Shown piece by piece: positions 1-10,190 of a DNA stretch of 64,000 nt. Each line of letters opens with the position of its first letter. The stretch's first letter is position 1. The translations under genes were made by a program, and so were the position numbers. Where the stretch lies: contig CM060342.1 in NCBI GenBank assembly GCA_030674155.1, forward strand, positions 28,842,584 to 28,906,583. The letters are read 5' to 3'. The notes under the pieces are model-generated. The model was not told the DNA's origin, did no database searches, and was given only the letters and a program-made list of their open reading frames with translations. The DNA is from Stramonita haemastoma. Lineage: Eukaryota > Mollusca > Gastropoda > Neogastropoda > Muricidae.

Positions 1-57
1 TGCTCCCTCCTTCATTCCTATGAGATCACCCTCTTTTTTTCTAATGTTCTGCTTGAT

Positions 58-470
58 CATATCTAGAGGTGTAGATATTCTGATGTGGTCACATCTAGAG
101 GTGTAGATATTCTGATGTGGTCACATCTAGAGGTGTAGATATTCTGATGTGGTCACATCTAGAGGTGTAGATATTCTGATGTGGTCACATCTAGAGGTGT
201 AGATATTCTGATGTGGTCACATCTAGAGGTGTAGATATTCTGATGTGGTCACATCTGTAGATGTAGATATTCTGATGGGGTCACAGCTATCAGTATAGAT
301 ATTCTGATGGGGTCACATCTATAGATGTAGATATTCTGATGGGGTCACATCATTAGACGTAGATATTCTGATGGGGTCACATCATTAGATGTACATATTC
401 TGATTGGGTCACATCTATAGATGTAGATATTCTGATGGGGTCACAGCCATCAGTATAGATATTCTGATGC
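58..470. repeat. 32-bp minisatellite, about 13 copies
   Basis: A head-to-tail array whose unit reads roughly CATCTAGAGGTGTAGATATT followed by CTGATGTGGTCA. The first six or so copies are nearly identical. Later copies (from about 250) diverge and carry GATGGGGTCAC in place of GATGTGGTCAC. There are no unique spacers between units. It lies in the intron upstream of the first visible hydrolase exon. Confidence 0.95.
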
Positions 471-603
471 AGCTCCCTGACATCCCCATGAGGGAGAAAC
501 AGCACATATAAGTTTGATTTTTTTCAAGGTGACTGTACTGATGATTTGAGATAGTTGTCAGCAGTGATTTGGGGTGGTGATGATGTAAACCCCCTGCTTT
601 CAG

Positions 604-720
604 GTCAGATAACTCTGGTATGTCTGGGCCCACTGACCAATCTGGCGCTGGCATTACGACTGGACCCGCAAGTGGCTCGCAAACTGAAGGACATCTGTAT
701 CATGGGGGGCAACATCGAAG
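604..720 (+). CDS. Nucleoside hydrolase exon n-2 (GPLTN exon)
   Basis: The acceptor is a pyrimidine stretch ending TTTCAG at 598-603 and the donor is G|GTATGG after 720. The exon is entered in phase 1 and left in phase 1. It encodes QITLVCLGPLTNLALAL, then RLDPQVARKLKDICIMGGN. This matches the family block in which the GPLTN loop contributes to the calcium/substrate site and the following strand ends in IMGG. The residue preceding Q is completed across the splice. Confidence 0.9.
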
Positions 721-1286
721 GTATGGACCTGGTTTTGTCGTTACGTGTGCTGTGGAAATTGATGGAAAGTCTTTGAAAAACGCATGAAAAGTGAAAAACC
801 TTCCAGCATTCATGCTGACAAATGAAATTCTGGGATGTGAAGTTTGGGGCATACTTTGGCTGATTTTTATTTTCAGAAATGTGACGCTCTACCACGAAGT
901 TAGTTGCTTTGCACCTGACTCACTTTTCTGCCACAAGCCATTTTCAGAGGTGGGGGTCAGGTTGAGATTTTGATTGATTATAAAACTATTGCCATTCTTC
1001 AGCCATGTAAAGAAGTATCAAGGTGTAGTTTTGTTTGTGTTTGCTTAAAGTTCAGGTTTGTGTCGTGTCAGTGTTATTGTTTATCAGCTGGATTGTTCCA
1101 GCCTCAGTTACTGTTCTTTACACTAGGATTACATGACATGTGACATACTTGCAGTCGGTTTCTTAACTGCAGTACTTAATCTTGCATCTTTTTCCTGTAG
1201 TTCTTCAGAGAACAAATGTTATCACAAACTGACAGCATGCATGAGTTCTGGATGAAAAAAGCAACTGTTGCATGTGTGTGTGTGTG

Positions 1287-1348
<62 letters not shown>

Positions 1349-3259
1349 TTCTTTCCCTCAGTGAAGACTATTAGTTGTATATATATAAATATGCCTATTT
1401 CTTTCCGTCAATGAAGACAATTTGTTATATATATACACACACATGCATATGTCTTTCCCTCGGTGAAGATAGTTGCATTGGGTACACATCGTGTGCAGGT
1501 CGGGGCAATGCCACACTAGCTGCCGAGCAGAACTTTTTCCATGACCCTGAAGCGGCCTACATTGTGCTGAAGGAAATGTCCAACATCATCCTCCTGCCCT
1601 ACGAGGTGTGCCAGCGCCACATCTTCTCAGGGGTAAGCAAGCAAGCACACTGCTGCTTTACTGCTTGCTTTTGGGGTTTTTTGTTTTTTTTGAAAAAATT
1701 TTTGGGGGGTTACTGCTTGCTTTTCAAAGTCTCCTCCATGGGGATGCCAGGGGTCTTGTTAATATAAATAGCATCCCCACCTTCTGGAAATTCTGTGCTC
1801 GGAAGTCCCTCTTTTCTATCCCTCTCTTTGTTTCTGCCTTGTTCCTTTTCTTCCTTTTTTGTCTCTTTTTCTGGCTTCTAAGTCTACTCTCCTGCTTTTT
1901 TTTCCATAAAGACTTTAAAAATAACAACTCTCTCCCATGCCAAAGTTGGATTGTGCTGGGCCTGACTTGTCAGGTGCTTAATGGCAGCGTAACGTATTTT
2001 GGCTTATGTGAAACACAGTAATAGTTGCTGTCTGAGTGTTTGATGAAGAAGAAGTTTTGAAAGTGCAGTTGTTTGTAAACTAATACGAAGAGCACCAGTA
2101 ATTTCAGAACTGCCTTTGTAGAGTTAGTCCACTAAAGTGTACCAAGATGTTATCCAGGGAAGACTTCACCACTTAAAAAAATTTTTTTGTTTGTTTGTTT
2201 GTTTTTTTTAGTTCAGAGAAGATTTATTTCTGCTATGTGTCTGATTTCCTTTAACCTTCTTAGTCTTGAACCGGGATTTTCTGGGATTGAATAATTGCCC
2301 CCCCCCTGAATCCTGAACCGGGATTTGCCGGGATTCACACACAGTAGATTTCCATCATGCCTTGACCATCTCTAATTGCTACCACATGTCAAAGCTCTAT
2401 TAGGCTACAGGTACAAATCCTGCTGAGAGTCTGGAAGTAATTATAGCTGCTGGTATGTATAATTAGAAGGAGGAAAAGGCGAGGAAGCATGTGTGCCTGA
2501 CCTGATTTTAAGATGGAATGCGAAATCTAGGGGCAGTTTGTGTTCAGAGAATCCGAATGTAAGAGGGTTAACATGTAAAGTCATATCTCCTGTTCATGCA
2601 AGCAGGTAGGTGACACGCAACAATTCACCAAATTTTCTTTCCTTTCTTTGACAGGAGATCACCTGTTCATGCAAGCAGGTAGATAGATGACATGCAACAA
2701 TTCACCAACTTTTCGTTCCTTTCTTCCCACAGGAGTTTTTCTCCAGCTACCTGCAAGTGGGCACAGCTTTGTTGAGATAGTCCACAAAAATGTACCAAGA
2801 TGTTATCCAGGAGAAGATTTCACCATGGGGGAAAAAAAAAAAAAAAGTTAATTTTTTTTTTTTTTTTAGCTCAAAAGATTTATCTCTTGCTTCTTCCCCA
2901 CACAGGAGTTTTTCTCCGGCTACCTGCAAGTCGGCACGGTGCGGTCGGAGTTTCTGCGCAACTCGTGTGACGAGGCGTGGCTGCAGCAGACGCACAAGAC
3001 GGGCTACGCTGCGCGCAGCGTGTACGCTGTATCGGTGGTGCTGGACGCCAGCGTCATGCTGGAGGTGGAGCCCGTGTACGCCACCGTGGAGCTGTGCAGC
3101 AAACTGTCGCAGGGCATGATGATCGTGGACTGGTCGCGCTCCCTGGGGTCGGAGGCCAACGTGCGTGTCGTGAAATCGCTGGACCTGGGGCGCGTGCAGC
3201 AGCTGGTGTACGGCATGGTGCAGGACGAGCTGATCGCTGAGGTGTATGCCGCCGTCTGA
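604..3259 (+). CDS. Inosine/uridine-type nucleoside hydrolase, C-terminal part (3 exons; gene level)
   Basis: Three in-phase exons (604-720, 1499-1632, 2906-3259) encode about 200 residues of an IUNH-family protein, usually 310-330 residues long. The N-terminus with the DxDxxxDD calcium-binding motif lies upstream of the window. The family hydrolyses the N-glycosidic bond of ribonucleosides to a free base and ribose in nucleoside salvage. Seen here: a GPLTN block with LALALRLDP, an IMGG block, and an AAEQNFFHDPEAA block that keeps the ribose-contacting Glu and Asn of the family. The region where the family carries catalytic His-Asp (HDP.AVA) reads RSVYAVSVVLD, so both residues appear replaced. 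The protein may be catalytically weak or have another role. The stop is TGA at 3257-3259. No signal peptide or membrane segment is visible in this part. Confidence 0.88.
1268..1347. repeat. (TG)n microsatellite
   Basis: About 80 bases of near-pure TG in the hydrolase intron, 150 bases before the next exon. It is followed by two similar pieces containing TATTTCTTTCC(C/G)TCA(G/A)TGAAGAC (around 1346-1415), a short local duplication. Confidence 0.95.
1499..1632 (+). CDS. Nucleoside hydrolase exon n-1 (DPEAA exon)
   Basis: The acceptor is GTGTGCAG ending at 1498 and the donor is GGG|GTAAGC after 1632. The G left from the previous exon plus GT gives Gly; then 44 codons follow, leaving phase 0. 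It encodes RGNATLAAEQNFFHDPEAA, then YIVLKEMSNIILLPYEVC. The family motif AE.N...DPEAA..V is intact, including the Glu and Asn that contact the ribose in characterised protozoan enzymes. Confidence 0.9.
2251..2571 (+). mobile_element. TTAA-flanked MITE, copy 1
   Basis: The body 2255-2567 is bounded by TTAA at 2251-2254 and 2568-2571. Its ends are CCTTCTTAGTC and, reversed, CCCTCTTACATTC, a short imperfect terminal inverted repeat. A second copy lies in the opposite orientation at 4064-4370 and shares the interior (ACCGGGATTT, CTACCACATGTCAAAG, ATTATAGCTGCTGGTATGTA). It has no coding capacity. TTAA target duplication with CCC-type ends is the signature of piggyBac-mobilised non-autonomous elements. 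Confidence 0.8.
2733..2780 (+). pseudogene. False copy of the last exon's start
   Basis: TTCTTCCCACAG at 2721-2732 is followed by a near copy (30 of 32 bases) of the first bases of the true exon at 2906: GAGTTTTTCTCC(A/G)GC and so on. Read in the same phase it gives EFFSSYLQVGTALLR and then TAG at 2778-2780. Using this acceptor would truncate the protein and remove about 105 C-terminal residues. It is probably a remnant of the local tandem duplications. Confidence 0.7.
2906..3259 (+). CDS. Nucleoside hydrolase last exon with stop
   Basis: The acceptor is TTCCCCACACAG ending at 2905, entered in phase 0; TGA ends at 3259, giving 117 residues. Base composition is strikingly GC-rich compared with the surroundings, as in the other coding exons. 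It encodes EFFSGYLQVGTVR through DEWL-type helices, then GYAARSVYAVSVVLDASVML, then the conserved C-terminal strand GMMIVDW and a final helix. Alignment by eye places R-S where the family has the catalytic His-Asp. Confidence 0.9.
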   Translation, partial: EFFSGYLQVGTVRSEFLRNSCDEAWLQQTHKTGYAARSVYAVSVVLDASVMLEVEPVYATVELCSKLSQGMMIVDWSRSLGSEANVRVVKSLDLGRVQQLVYGMVQDELIAEVYAAV

Positions 3260-3830
3260 GTGAGGGAGGGAGGGAGTGAGTGAGTGGGTGGGTGTGTGAG
3301 TGAGTGTCTGAGTGAGTGAGTGAGTGACTGACTGACATAAACCGAGGCCCCCCCGTGTGCGCACGCACGCAGAACATCTTGCGCACACGTTAAATCCCGT
3401 TCCTGTTTTTCGTAAGAGTAGGCCATGGTGTGCCGGTGGGAACAGAGGACAATATTTACACAACTGCATACACACGTGGATCGGATGAAAAAAAAAAAAA
3501 AAGCACATGAGTGCTTATTCCGTTATCCTCGATATAAAATAATAAATGAAATATAAAAAAAAACTGAGTGACTGACTGAGTGAGTGAGTAACTGGCTGAG
3601 TAACTGACTGACTGACTGACTGACTGACTGACTGACTGACTGCCCCGGGTTTCGATTCCCGTTCAAGGGGAATTTTTCCCCTGGAGGTTTTTTTGTTTGT
3701 TTTTTTTTGTTTTAGATCAGATTTTCAGAATTTCCTGTCGGCTATGATGTGATAGAATCACATATGTAGCCTCTTTTCCCCAGGAGTTAACATCAGTGCT
3801 GACTCCAATCCTCCCCCCCCCCAAAAAAGT
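3260..3830 (+). repeat. Hydrolase 3' region: (TGAG/TGAC)n and two SINE halves
   Basis: Directly after the stop codon come TGAG/TGAC-type tandem repeats (3257-3337 and 3566-3643). Between them, 3337-3556 is the 3' half of a tRNA-derived SINE (ACCGAGGCC, CACACGTTAAATCC, GGTGGGAACA, GCACATGAGTGCTTATTCC, CTCGATATAAAATAATAAA). A 5' half lies at 3645-3830 (GGGTTTCGATTCCCGTTC as B box, then AGTTAACATCAGTGCTGACT). The AATAAA at about 3541 inside the SINE tail could serve as the gene's poly(A) signal; that is an inference. Confidence 0.75.
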
Positions 3831-4063
3831 CAAATACATGAAAAAATGTTGAAAAATACCGACTGACTGGTCAAAGATGTGGGTCCTTCAGTGGGTCCGA
3901 AATTCGGACATGGTGATATTCATTGTTGCATGGACTGGTTCTGACCCCTTCTCTCTCTCTCTTTCTCAGGATGTCGGGGTTAATTAACGTGACTGAAAAC
4001 ATTCACAGAGTAGGGAGGGAGGTGGGATGGCCTGGTTATAAACTTGAATGCGGCACCTACGAG

Positions 4064-4370
4064 TTAACTCTCTTGCATTCGGGTTCTCTGAACACAAACT
4101 GCCCCTAGATTTCGCATTCCATCTCAAAATCAGGTCAGGCACACATGCTGGCTGGCCTTTTCCTCCTTTTAAGTACATACCAGCAGCTATAATTACTTCC
4201 AGACTCTCAGCAGGATTTGTACCTCAGGCTTGGTAGAACTTTGACATGTGGTAGCAATTAGTGATGGTCACAGCGTGATGGAAATCTACTGTGTGTAAAT
4301 CCCAGCTCAGGATTCAGGGGGGGCAATTATTCAGTCCCGGCAAATCCCGGTTTGGGACTAAGAGGGTTAA
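4064..4370 (-). mobile_element. TTAA-flanked MITE, copy 2 (inverted)
   Basis: The body 4068-4366 lies between TTAA at 4064-4067 and 4367-4370. It is the reverse complement of the element at 2251-2571, with its CCCTCTTAGTCCC end at the right. The two copies form an inverted pair about 1.5 kb apart that brackets the last hydrolase exon. Confidence 0.8.
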
Positions 4371-5490
4371 AGACCCATCCACCTGCCACAAAAGAGTGTG
4401 CTAGCTATGGCAGGAGGCACAGATGACACCATCATACCCAGCATGCAATCTGTGACTTGCAGAGGGATAGGCTTCTTCAGGTTTGACTCGGCCAAGTCAT
4501 TGTCTGAAAAATTCAGTGCACTGCCCCAATGACTTTTCCCTCTAGGAGTGAAGGTAGAATCAGTCGTTGCATGAGGTTTCCTCTGTACATCAAGAATGAA
4601 CAGCACTTCACAGTTAGGATCTAAGAAATAGTCTGAAACAGTGGGGACATGTTCTGAAGGAACTCTACTATTGAAGGTTAAAGTCATTTCGAAATGACAG
4701 TTACTTTTATGAACAAAACTGACACATTAACAGTAAGTCGTTTTCTTCTTTTTTTATGGAAAGTCATCTACTATTGTTTAGAAATTTGTCTTATAGACTT
4801 GTCTTTTGTTATTCAGTTGTTGTAGGAGCATGTGGAAAGGTTTCTTTTTTTTTTTTGTAAGGAAGGAGCTATTCTTTCGTGTTAATTGAGGGAAAAAAAA
4901 GGTTACCCTGACAAAATAAAACATAAACTGTAATGTTGTATTTACGTCAAAACTGTTTTTTTTGTGTAAATTATCTGATGTTTTTATCCATGTATAACAG
5001 CATAGCCACATAAGTGCGTCAACAAGAATGTATATAGTACAGTAGCGCATGTGTGTGTGTGTGTGTGTGTGTGTGACTCAGAGAGAAGAGTGAATGGGGC
5101 AGTGAGAATAAAGATATATGTTTGTCTGAAGTGGCATGCTGCAATTCCTAAAACAAACACAAAAAAATGCTCATAGATCCATATATTGACAGATTTTGGA
5201 GTGTTAAAAATTATATATTAAAAAAAAATTGAAAAAGAAAGGAGAAAAACAATCCGAACAAAATCCTTATCTGGAATGCTACATGGAATTCTTGAAAATA
5301 AAATTTCCTGAAATTTATATGTGATGTGTATGCGCTTTATTTGTTTACTTTTGTTTGTCCTTACATTTTGCATGTTTCAAATCCGCATTTCTATTGTTTC
5401 AAACTGTAAGTCTTGGGTAAATTCTTTGTATGATTCCAAAGCAGTTATATTGATAACTGTAACAGTGCTGTGGATCTGTGAAGGGAGGGG
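4371..5490. other. Intergenic, no gene seen
   Basis: AT-rich sequence with a short (TG)n at 5049-5074. I see no open frame with convincing codon content or splice sites on either strand and no recognisable repeat family. Confidence 0.6.
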
Positions 5491-5499
5491 TTGGGGGTT

Positions 5500-5760
5500 A
5501 GTTCAGATCTACAGCCAGGCTTGTCCCCCAAGTGAGCTTATTTCCATCTACCCAGGTTACCCCAACTAAAGCCAGGCTTGTCCCCCAAGTGAGCTTAGTT
5601 CATTCTACCCAGGGTATCCCCAAGTAATTAAACCCAGGCTTTTCCCCAGGTGAGGTTAAAGCCAGGCTTCCCCTTCAATGAGGTTAAAGCCAGGCTTGTC
5701 CCCCAAGTGAGATTATTTCCATCTACCCAAGGTATTCCTAAGTTAAGCTAGGCTTGTGTC
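5500..5760 (+). repeat. Degenerate minisatellite, about 5 units
   Basis: Irregular units of roughly 30-60 bp share AGCCAGGCTTGTCCCCCAAG, TGAG(C/G)TTA and CATCTACCCAGG. A (TG)n stretch follows at 5800-5824. Confidence 0.75.
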
Positions 5761-5794
5761 ACCAATTGATATCTATGTAACAGGGAGTTCTGGT

Positions 5795-5827
<33 letters not shown>

Positions 5828-6064
5828 TGGGAGCAGTGTTGCATTTTCCTTGAAGTGTTATTCATCAGGTGTCCTACTTGAACTAGGACTGTATTTTGCA
5901 ATGAGCGGGTTATGATGACAGCCCTTTCACACAGCCACATCTGCAAATTCTATCATCATTAGATTTCATGTCCTCCCACTTTTTCCCCCCAAATTAGTTC
6001 ATAAGTCAACCATAGCCACATCAACATCTTATCTTATCTTTTTTTTTTGCTGCCTCATCTTCTT

Positions 6065-6356
6065 GGGGGCCGGGATAGCTAAGTGGTCAGAGCGCTCACT
6101 TTCCCCAAGTCAAGCAGCATCAAACATGGTTTCCAGTTGGATGGGTGACCGTTTGCCCGCCTTGGCTTCAGTACAGTCCCCACAGTTCACCCAGTTGTAA
6201 ATGGGTACCTGCCCTCTTTAGGGTCAGGGAAGGTAAAGCAGCGAGGGAGAGGAGATGGGCGCCGCCCTCAATATGCTGGCCCCTAGAGAAGCTGAGGTCT
6301 CTGATGCCTCGCTCCCCTACGACCGCCTAGGTTATGGGACACCTTTACCTTTACCT
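6065..6356 (+). mobile_element. SINE with tRNA-like and 5S rRNA-like head
   Basis: It starts GGGGGCCGGGATAGCTAAGT, with an A-box-like GATAGCTAAGTGGTCAGAGC. It then carries a segment resembling the 3' half of 5S rRNA (AGTCAAGCAGCATC, GTTGGATGGGTGACC) and a body shared with copies at 31113-31371 and 57220-57512 (GTAAATGGGTACCTGCCCTC, GGAGATGGGCGCC, GCTGAGGTCTCTGATGCC). It ends TTATGGGACACC followed by an ACCTTT-type tail. Confidence 0.85.
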
Positions 6357-6361
6357 TCTGT

Positions 6362-7442
6362 GACGCCCCCATCCTGCTGTTCTCACGCCACTCTTTTCAA
6401 TCTCCCCACTACAGCCATTCCCAGATTCGCTATGTCTCATCCTCGGATGAGAAGTCCACCGGGAGCTCATCAATATTAGGCCGCCATGGGGCCACCAGCC
6501 AGAGGGGCCCTGCACTGCTGCTGGGTCACTTTGGTGGTGTTCAGTGGTGCCTGTTCTGAGCTTACATACACAGGACACCACCTACTAAGCCCCTACTAAC
6601 GACAGTATTAGCTCAGTGGCAGAGCCAGACTGAGTGAGACGCCCACCCGAGGTGGCGACCACCACAACGTCCCTCCAATGACCGCCCCCTGCGAACCTCC
6701 AACCTCAAAGGCTTTGACACAAACTCACCACAGGCACAGAACTGTATAGGGAAATCGAATATGAGGTCACCATGAGACAATAGCAATGTGGGCCACCAAA
6801 TCAGAGGCATTTTTTTTTTTCAATTGCATGATAATGAGGATGACTAATGATGCTGCTATGGAAGTGCATGTGCTTTGAGACTACTTGACAGGGCTGTACT
6901 CTACGCTTACTGTCATTATATATCCCCCTGAGTCAACTGTACTCTACGCTTACTATCATTATATATCCCCCCGAGTCAACTGTACTCTACACTTACTATC
7001 ATTATATATCCCCCGAGTCAACTGTACTCTACGCTTACTATCATTATATATCCCCCTGAGTCAACTGTACTCTACGCTTACTATCATTATATATCCCCCT
7101 GAGTCAACTGTACTCTACGCTTACTATCATTATATATCCCCCTGAGTCAACTGTACTCTACGCTTACTATCATTCTATATCCCCCCGAGTCAACAGGTCC
7201 CCCCCGAGAGATACAGACACCTACAGTGTTGGTCAGGTAATTTGAGCAACACAATCTCAAACCCGCATCCGTAAAGTGGATAAAGCTCAACTAAGTGGTC
7301 CCAGCCTTCCCACTGAGCCCACAGCACACTTGGTTAAGAGCCGGTCGGAGTCTGAAAAATCCCTATGACTCTTAGGGGATTCAAACCTGCAACCTTCCAG
7401 TCTGTAACCCAAGGCTCTAACCACTGCACCAAGGCAGCTGGT
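6362..7442 (-). mobile_element. Long tRNA-headed dispersed repeat with internal minisatellite
   Basis: On the - strand it begins near 7442 with a tRNA-like head (TGGTGCAGTGGTTAGAGCC as A box, CAGGTTTGAATCCCC as B box). The body recurs at 33028-33745 (GGTGAGTTTGTGTCAAAGCC, GGCCCCTCTGGCTGGTGGCC). In this copy an internal segment has expanded to about seven 43-bp units at 6893-7190 (ACTCTACGCTTACTATCATT and ATATATCCCCC). The open frame there is a repeat translation, not a gene. Confidence 0.8.
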
Positions 7443-8559
7443 AGGCAGCATCTTGGTCTTGATCAGGATTGTACAGAATCAGTATTGCCCCCAAGCTGAA
7501 GATGACGGGGACATCTTGAGCTATGCCAGATTAATAATCAAATACTGTCTAATTCCATTGGAGGGAAATCTCAATCAAGTTTCAGTGTCGTGCTGCTCTC
7601 TTCAATTCAATGTGACTAGAGAAGAAGAATGTCTGTATGATTGATTGCACAAAATCAAGTTTTCAAAACACACACCAACACATTTTGATATCTTTGAGTT
7701 CTGATTTATTAGGCACAATTTTTCATTTCCAAGTGAACACTTTTCCTTTCATCTGCTTGCAACCACACTAACATATAACTGAGCAAATTCTCTATATGAA
7801 CTCTCATAAAAAGGGGCAACCTTTCGAAATATAAAAACGATAAACAATCCATTTCAGTTGAACCCATTTTCTGCAGGAAATAACAGTCTTCAGAAAACCG
7901 AACAACACACTGGCCTGCTCTCACTCACACACACACCAATAATACTTGTGATATGCATTTTTCTCCAATGTGCTGTTTATGATCTTGGCACTGCCAACTA
8001 AATGTTTATCAAAAACAGAAATACATAGCGTTTCATACAATCTCGATTGGTACAATTTCTGGATCTCTTTAATGAAAACTATCACACAAATGTTTTCCAT
8101 GGAACATATATTCGAATCATGTAGACCCTCCTACACTGGTCTCCTACAACTACCACTGAGTTGAGTCCACAAGATTCAGTCAGTACTAAACTGCTGGTTG
8201 AATATTATCAACTGGACTAAACACTACATCGTCTGAGATCTGGAATAAAAACCAAGCAGCACAACATGGTTGATGATGACGACAGCTTATCCACTAGGCT
8301 CCCCAAGGCAAACCAGACTAGGCTGCGGAGATAATGTCCACATTTGTGACCAATTCATCTTATGCAGAAACACAAAAATTATTTGAAACAGAAGATTACA
8401 CGAAATAAAAGTAAACCAAAGACTGGATGAAAAATGCAAACTATACCAAGTGCTATACAGACAGCACAGATAGGTATATGACCGAATGAAAAAAAAGATG
8501 AAGAATAAAGAACAAGATACAGGTAGAAAATACACAGATTAAAACCACAACTACAGAAG

Positions 8560-9130
8560 GGAAAAACAAAGTACAGGATACAGTTAGTAAACACAGAGAC
8601 TGATTGAAATAAAAACCCAGAAAACAATGAAGACAAGTACAGGATACAGTTAGTGAATACAGAGACTGATTGAAATAAAAACCGAGAAAACAATGAAGAG
8701 AAGTACAGGATACAGTTAGTAAATACAGAGACTGATTGAAATAAAAACCCAGAAAACAATGAAGAGAAGTACAGGATACAGTTAGTAAATACAGAGACTG
8801 ATTGAAATAAAAACCCAGAAAACAATGAAGAGAAGTACAGGATACAGTTAGTAAATACAGAGACTGACTGAAATAAAAACCCACAAAACAATGAAGAAAA
8901 GTACAGGATACAGTTAGTGAACACAGAGACTGATTGAAATAAAAACCCAGAAAACAATGAAGAGAAGTACAGGATACAGTTAAGGAACACAGAGATTGAT
9001 TGAAATAAAAACCCAGAAAACAATAAAGAGAAGCACAGGATACAGTTAGTGAATACAGAGATTGATTGAAATAAAAACCCAGAAAACAATAAAGAGAAAA
9101 ACAGGATACAGTTAGTGAATACAGAGATTG
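8560..9130. repeat. 66-bp minisatellite, about 9 copies
   Basis: Units contain AGTACAGGATACAGTTAGT, (A/G)AATACAGAGACTGATTG, and AAATAAAAACCCAGAAAAC. The period is 66 bp, a multiple of three, so the - strand stays open as a 268-codon frame of repeated FSGFLFQSVSVFTNCILY-like units. It has no coding composition or plausible start context. Confidence 0.9.
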
Positions 9131-9944
9131 ACTGAAAAAACAAACAAAGAGAGAATGATGACCAAAACAAGAAGATTTTCAGCACACAGTTTCTAGAGGA
9201 TGGAGATATTATCTATACCCAAAAATTTCCTATCCACCCTTCTGGGAAAGCAACAACTAAAGGATTATCATGAAAACAAAACGATAGTGTAAAACATCTG
9301 TTAAAATCAAATAAAACCAATTTTCAAATGTTTGATGAATTCTGACCAGTATGTTATCAACTAGGAGAACTTCGAAGACATACATGTCAACGAAAATTCT
9401 TAAGTATTTTTGTCCACACGCAAAACATCTAGGGGGAAAAAAAATCTCACACAAAAAGAATAAAAGGCAAACAGTAAAAGGGATTAAAATCCAATTAGAT
9501 CTGTTACAAAACTACAGAGGTAACTTTGACTGACAACAGTTCCTTTGTGCACTTCAAAACACTTTCAAATACTTTTTTTTTTCTTAAAGTACCTTCCACA
9601 TGAAATGCACTTATACTTTCTGTTACCATGCTGCTTCTCATCTTTTTAATATATATTTCCCTCATAATACAGAAACAAATTTTTTTTTAAAACCCATGTC
9701 TAAACATAAAACCAAGTCAAATAGATGTTTCTATGTCAGCATACATGTTCTGGTCTGATACCCATACCTGTGACTACTGACTGCATGCATCAGCTGGAAT
9801 TCTTTCTTTGATCCGTGACTCTCACCATTCCTGTCATTTCTACTTTCTTCTTGACCAGAGAGAACTGGACTACTGCACCACAATTGTAACGTAAGGAACA
9901 CTACATGTTTATTTAATCTATGTAGCATTTGTCACAGGGGCTTC

Positions 9945-10190
9945 TTAAACTGTATCTGACATAATTCATCTTGTAAAATTGCACGTGACATAAATTTACC
10001 GCTTAAAATGGCATGTAACAATTGTTCTCCTCTTAAACTGGCAAGTGACATGACATAAATTTATCTCTCAAAATGGCATGTAACAATTGTTCTTCTCTTA
10101 AACTGGTATGTGACATGACATAAATTTATCGCTTAAAATGGTATGTAACAATTGCTCTTCTCTTAAACTGGCATGTGACATTATTCTTAA
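9945..10190. repeat. Degenerate tandem repeat, about 66-bp units
   Basis: Three to four units share AAAATGGCATGTAACAATTG, TCTTAAACTGGCA and GTGACATGACATAAATTTA. Confidence 0.8.

Larger units (their letters stand above)
2110..2905 (+). repeat. Nested tandem duplications before the last hydrolase exon
   Basis: A block around 2122-2240 (GTACCAAGATGTTATCCAGG, T-rich tract, AAGATTTAT) recurs at 2771-2895. A second 70-bp unit (CCTGTTCATGCAAGCAGGTA through the CTTTC tract) occurs twice in tandem at about 2588-2735. Several copies end in acceptor-like CAGGAG sequences. The left copy of the first block is interrupted by a TTAA-flanked MITE at 2251-2571, so the duplication probably predates the insertion. 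Confidence 0.75.

Noticed and set aside
58..470. CRISPR-like regular 32-bp repeats
   Set aside because: Units are contiguous with no unique spacers, in eukaryotic intronic sequence with no cas genes; it is a minisatellite.
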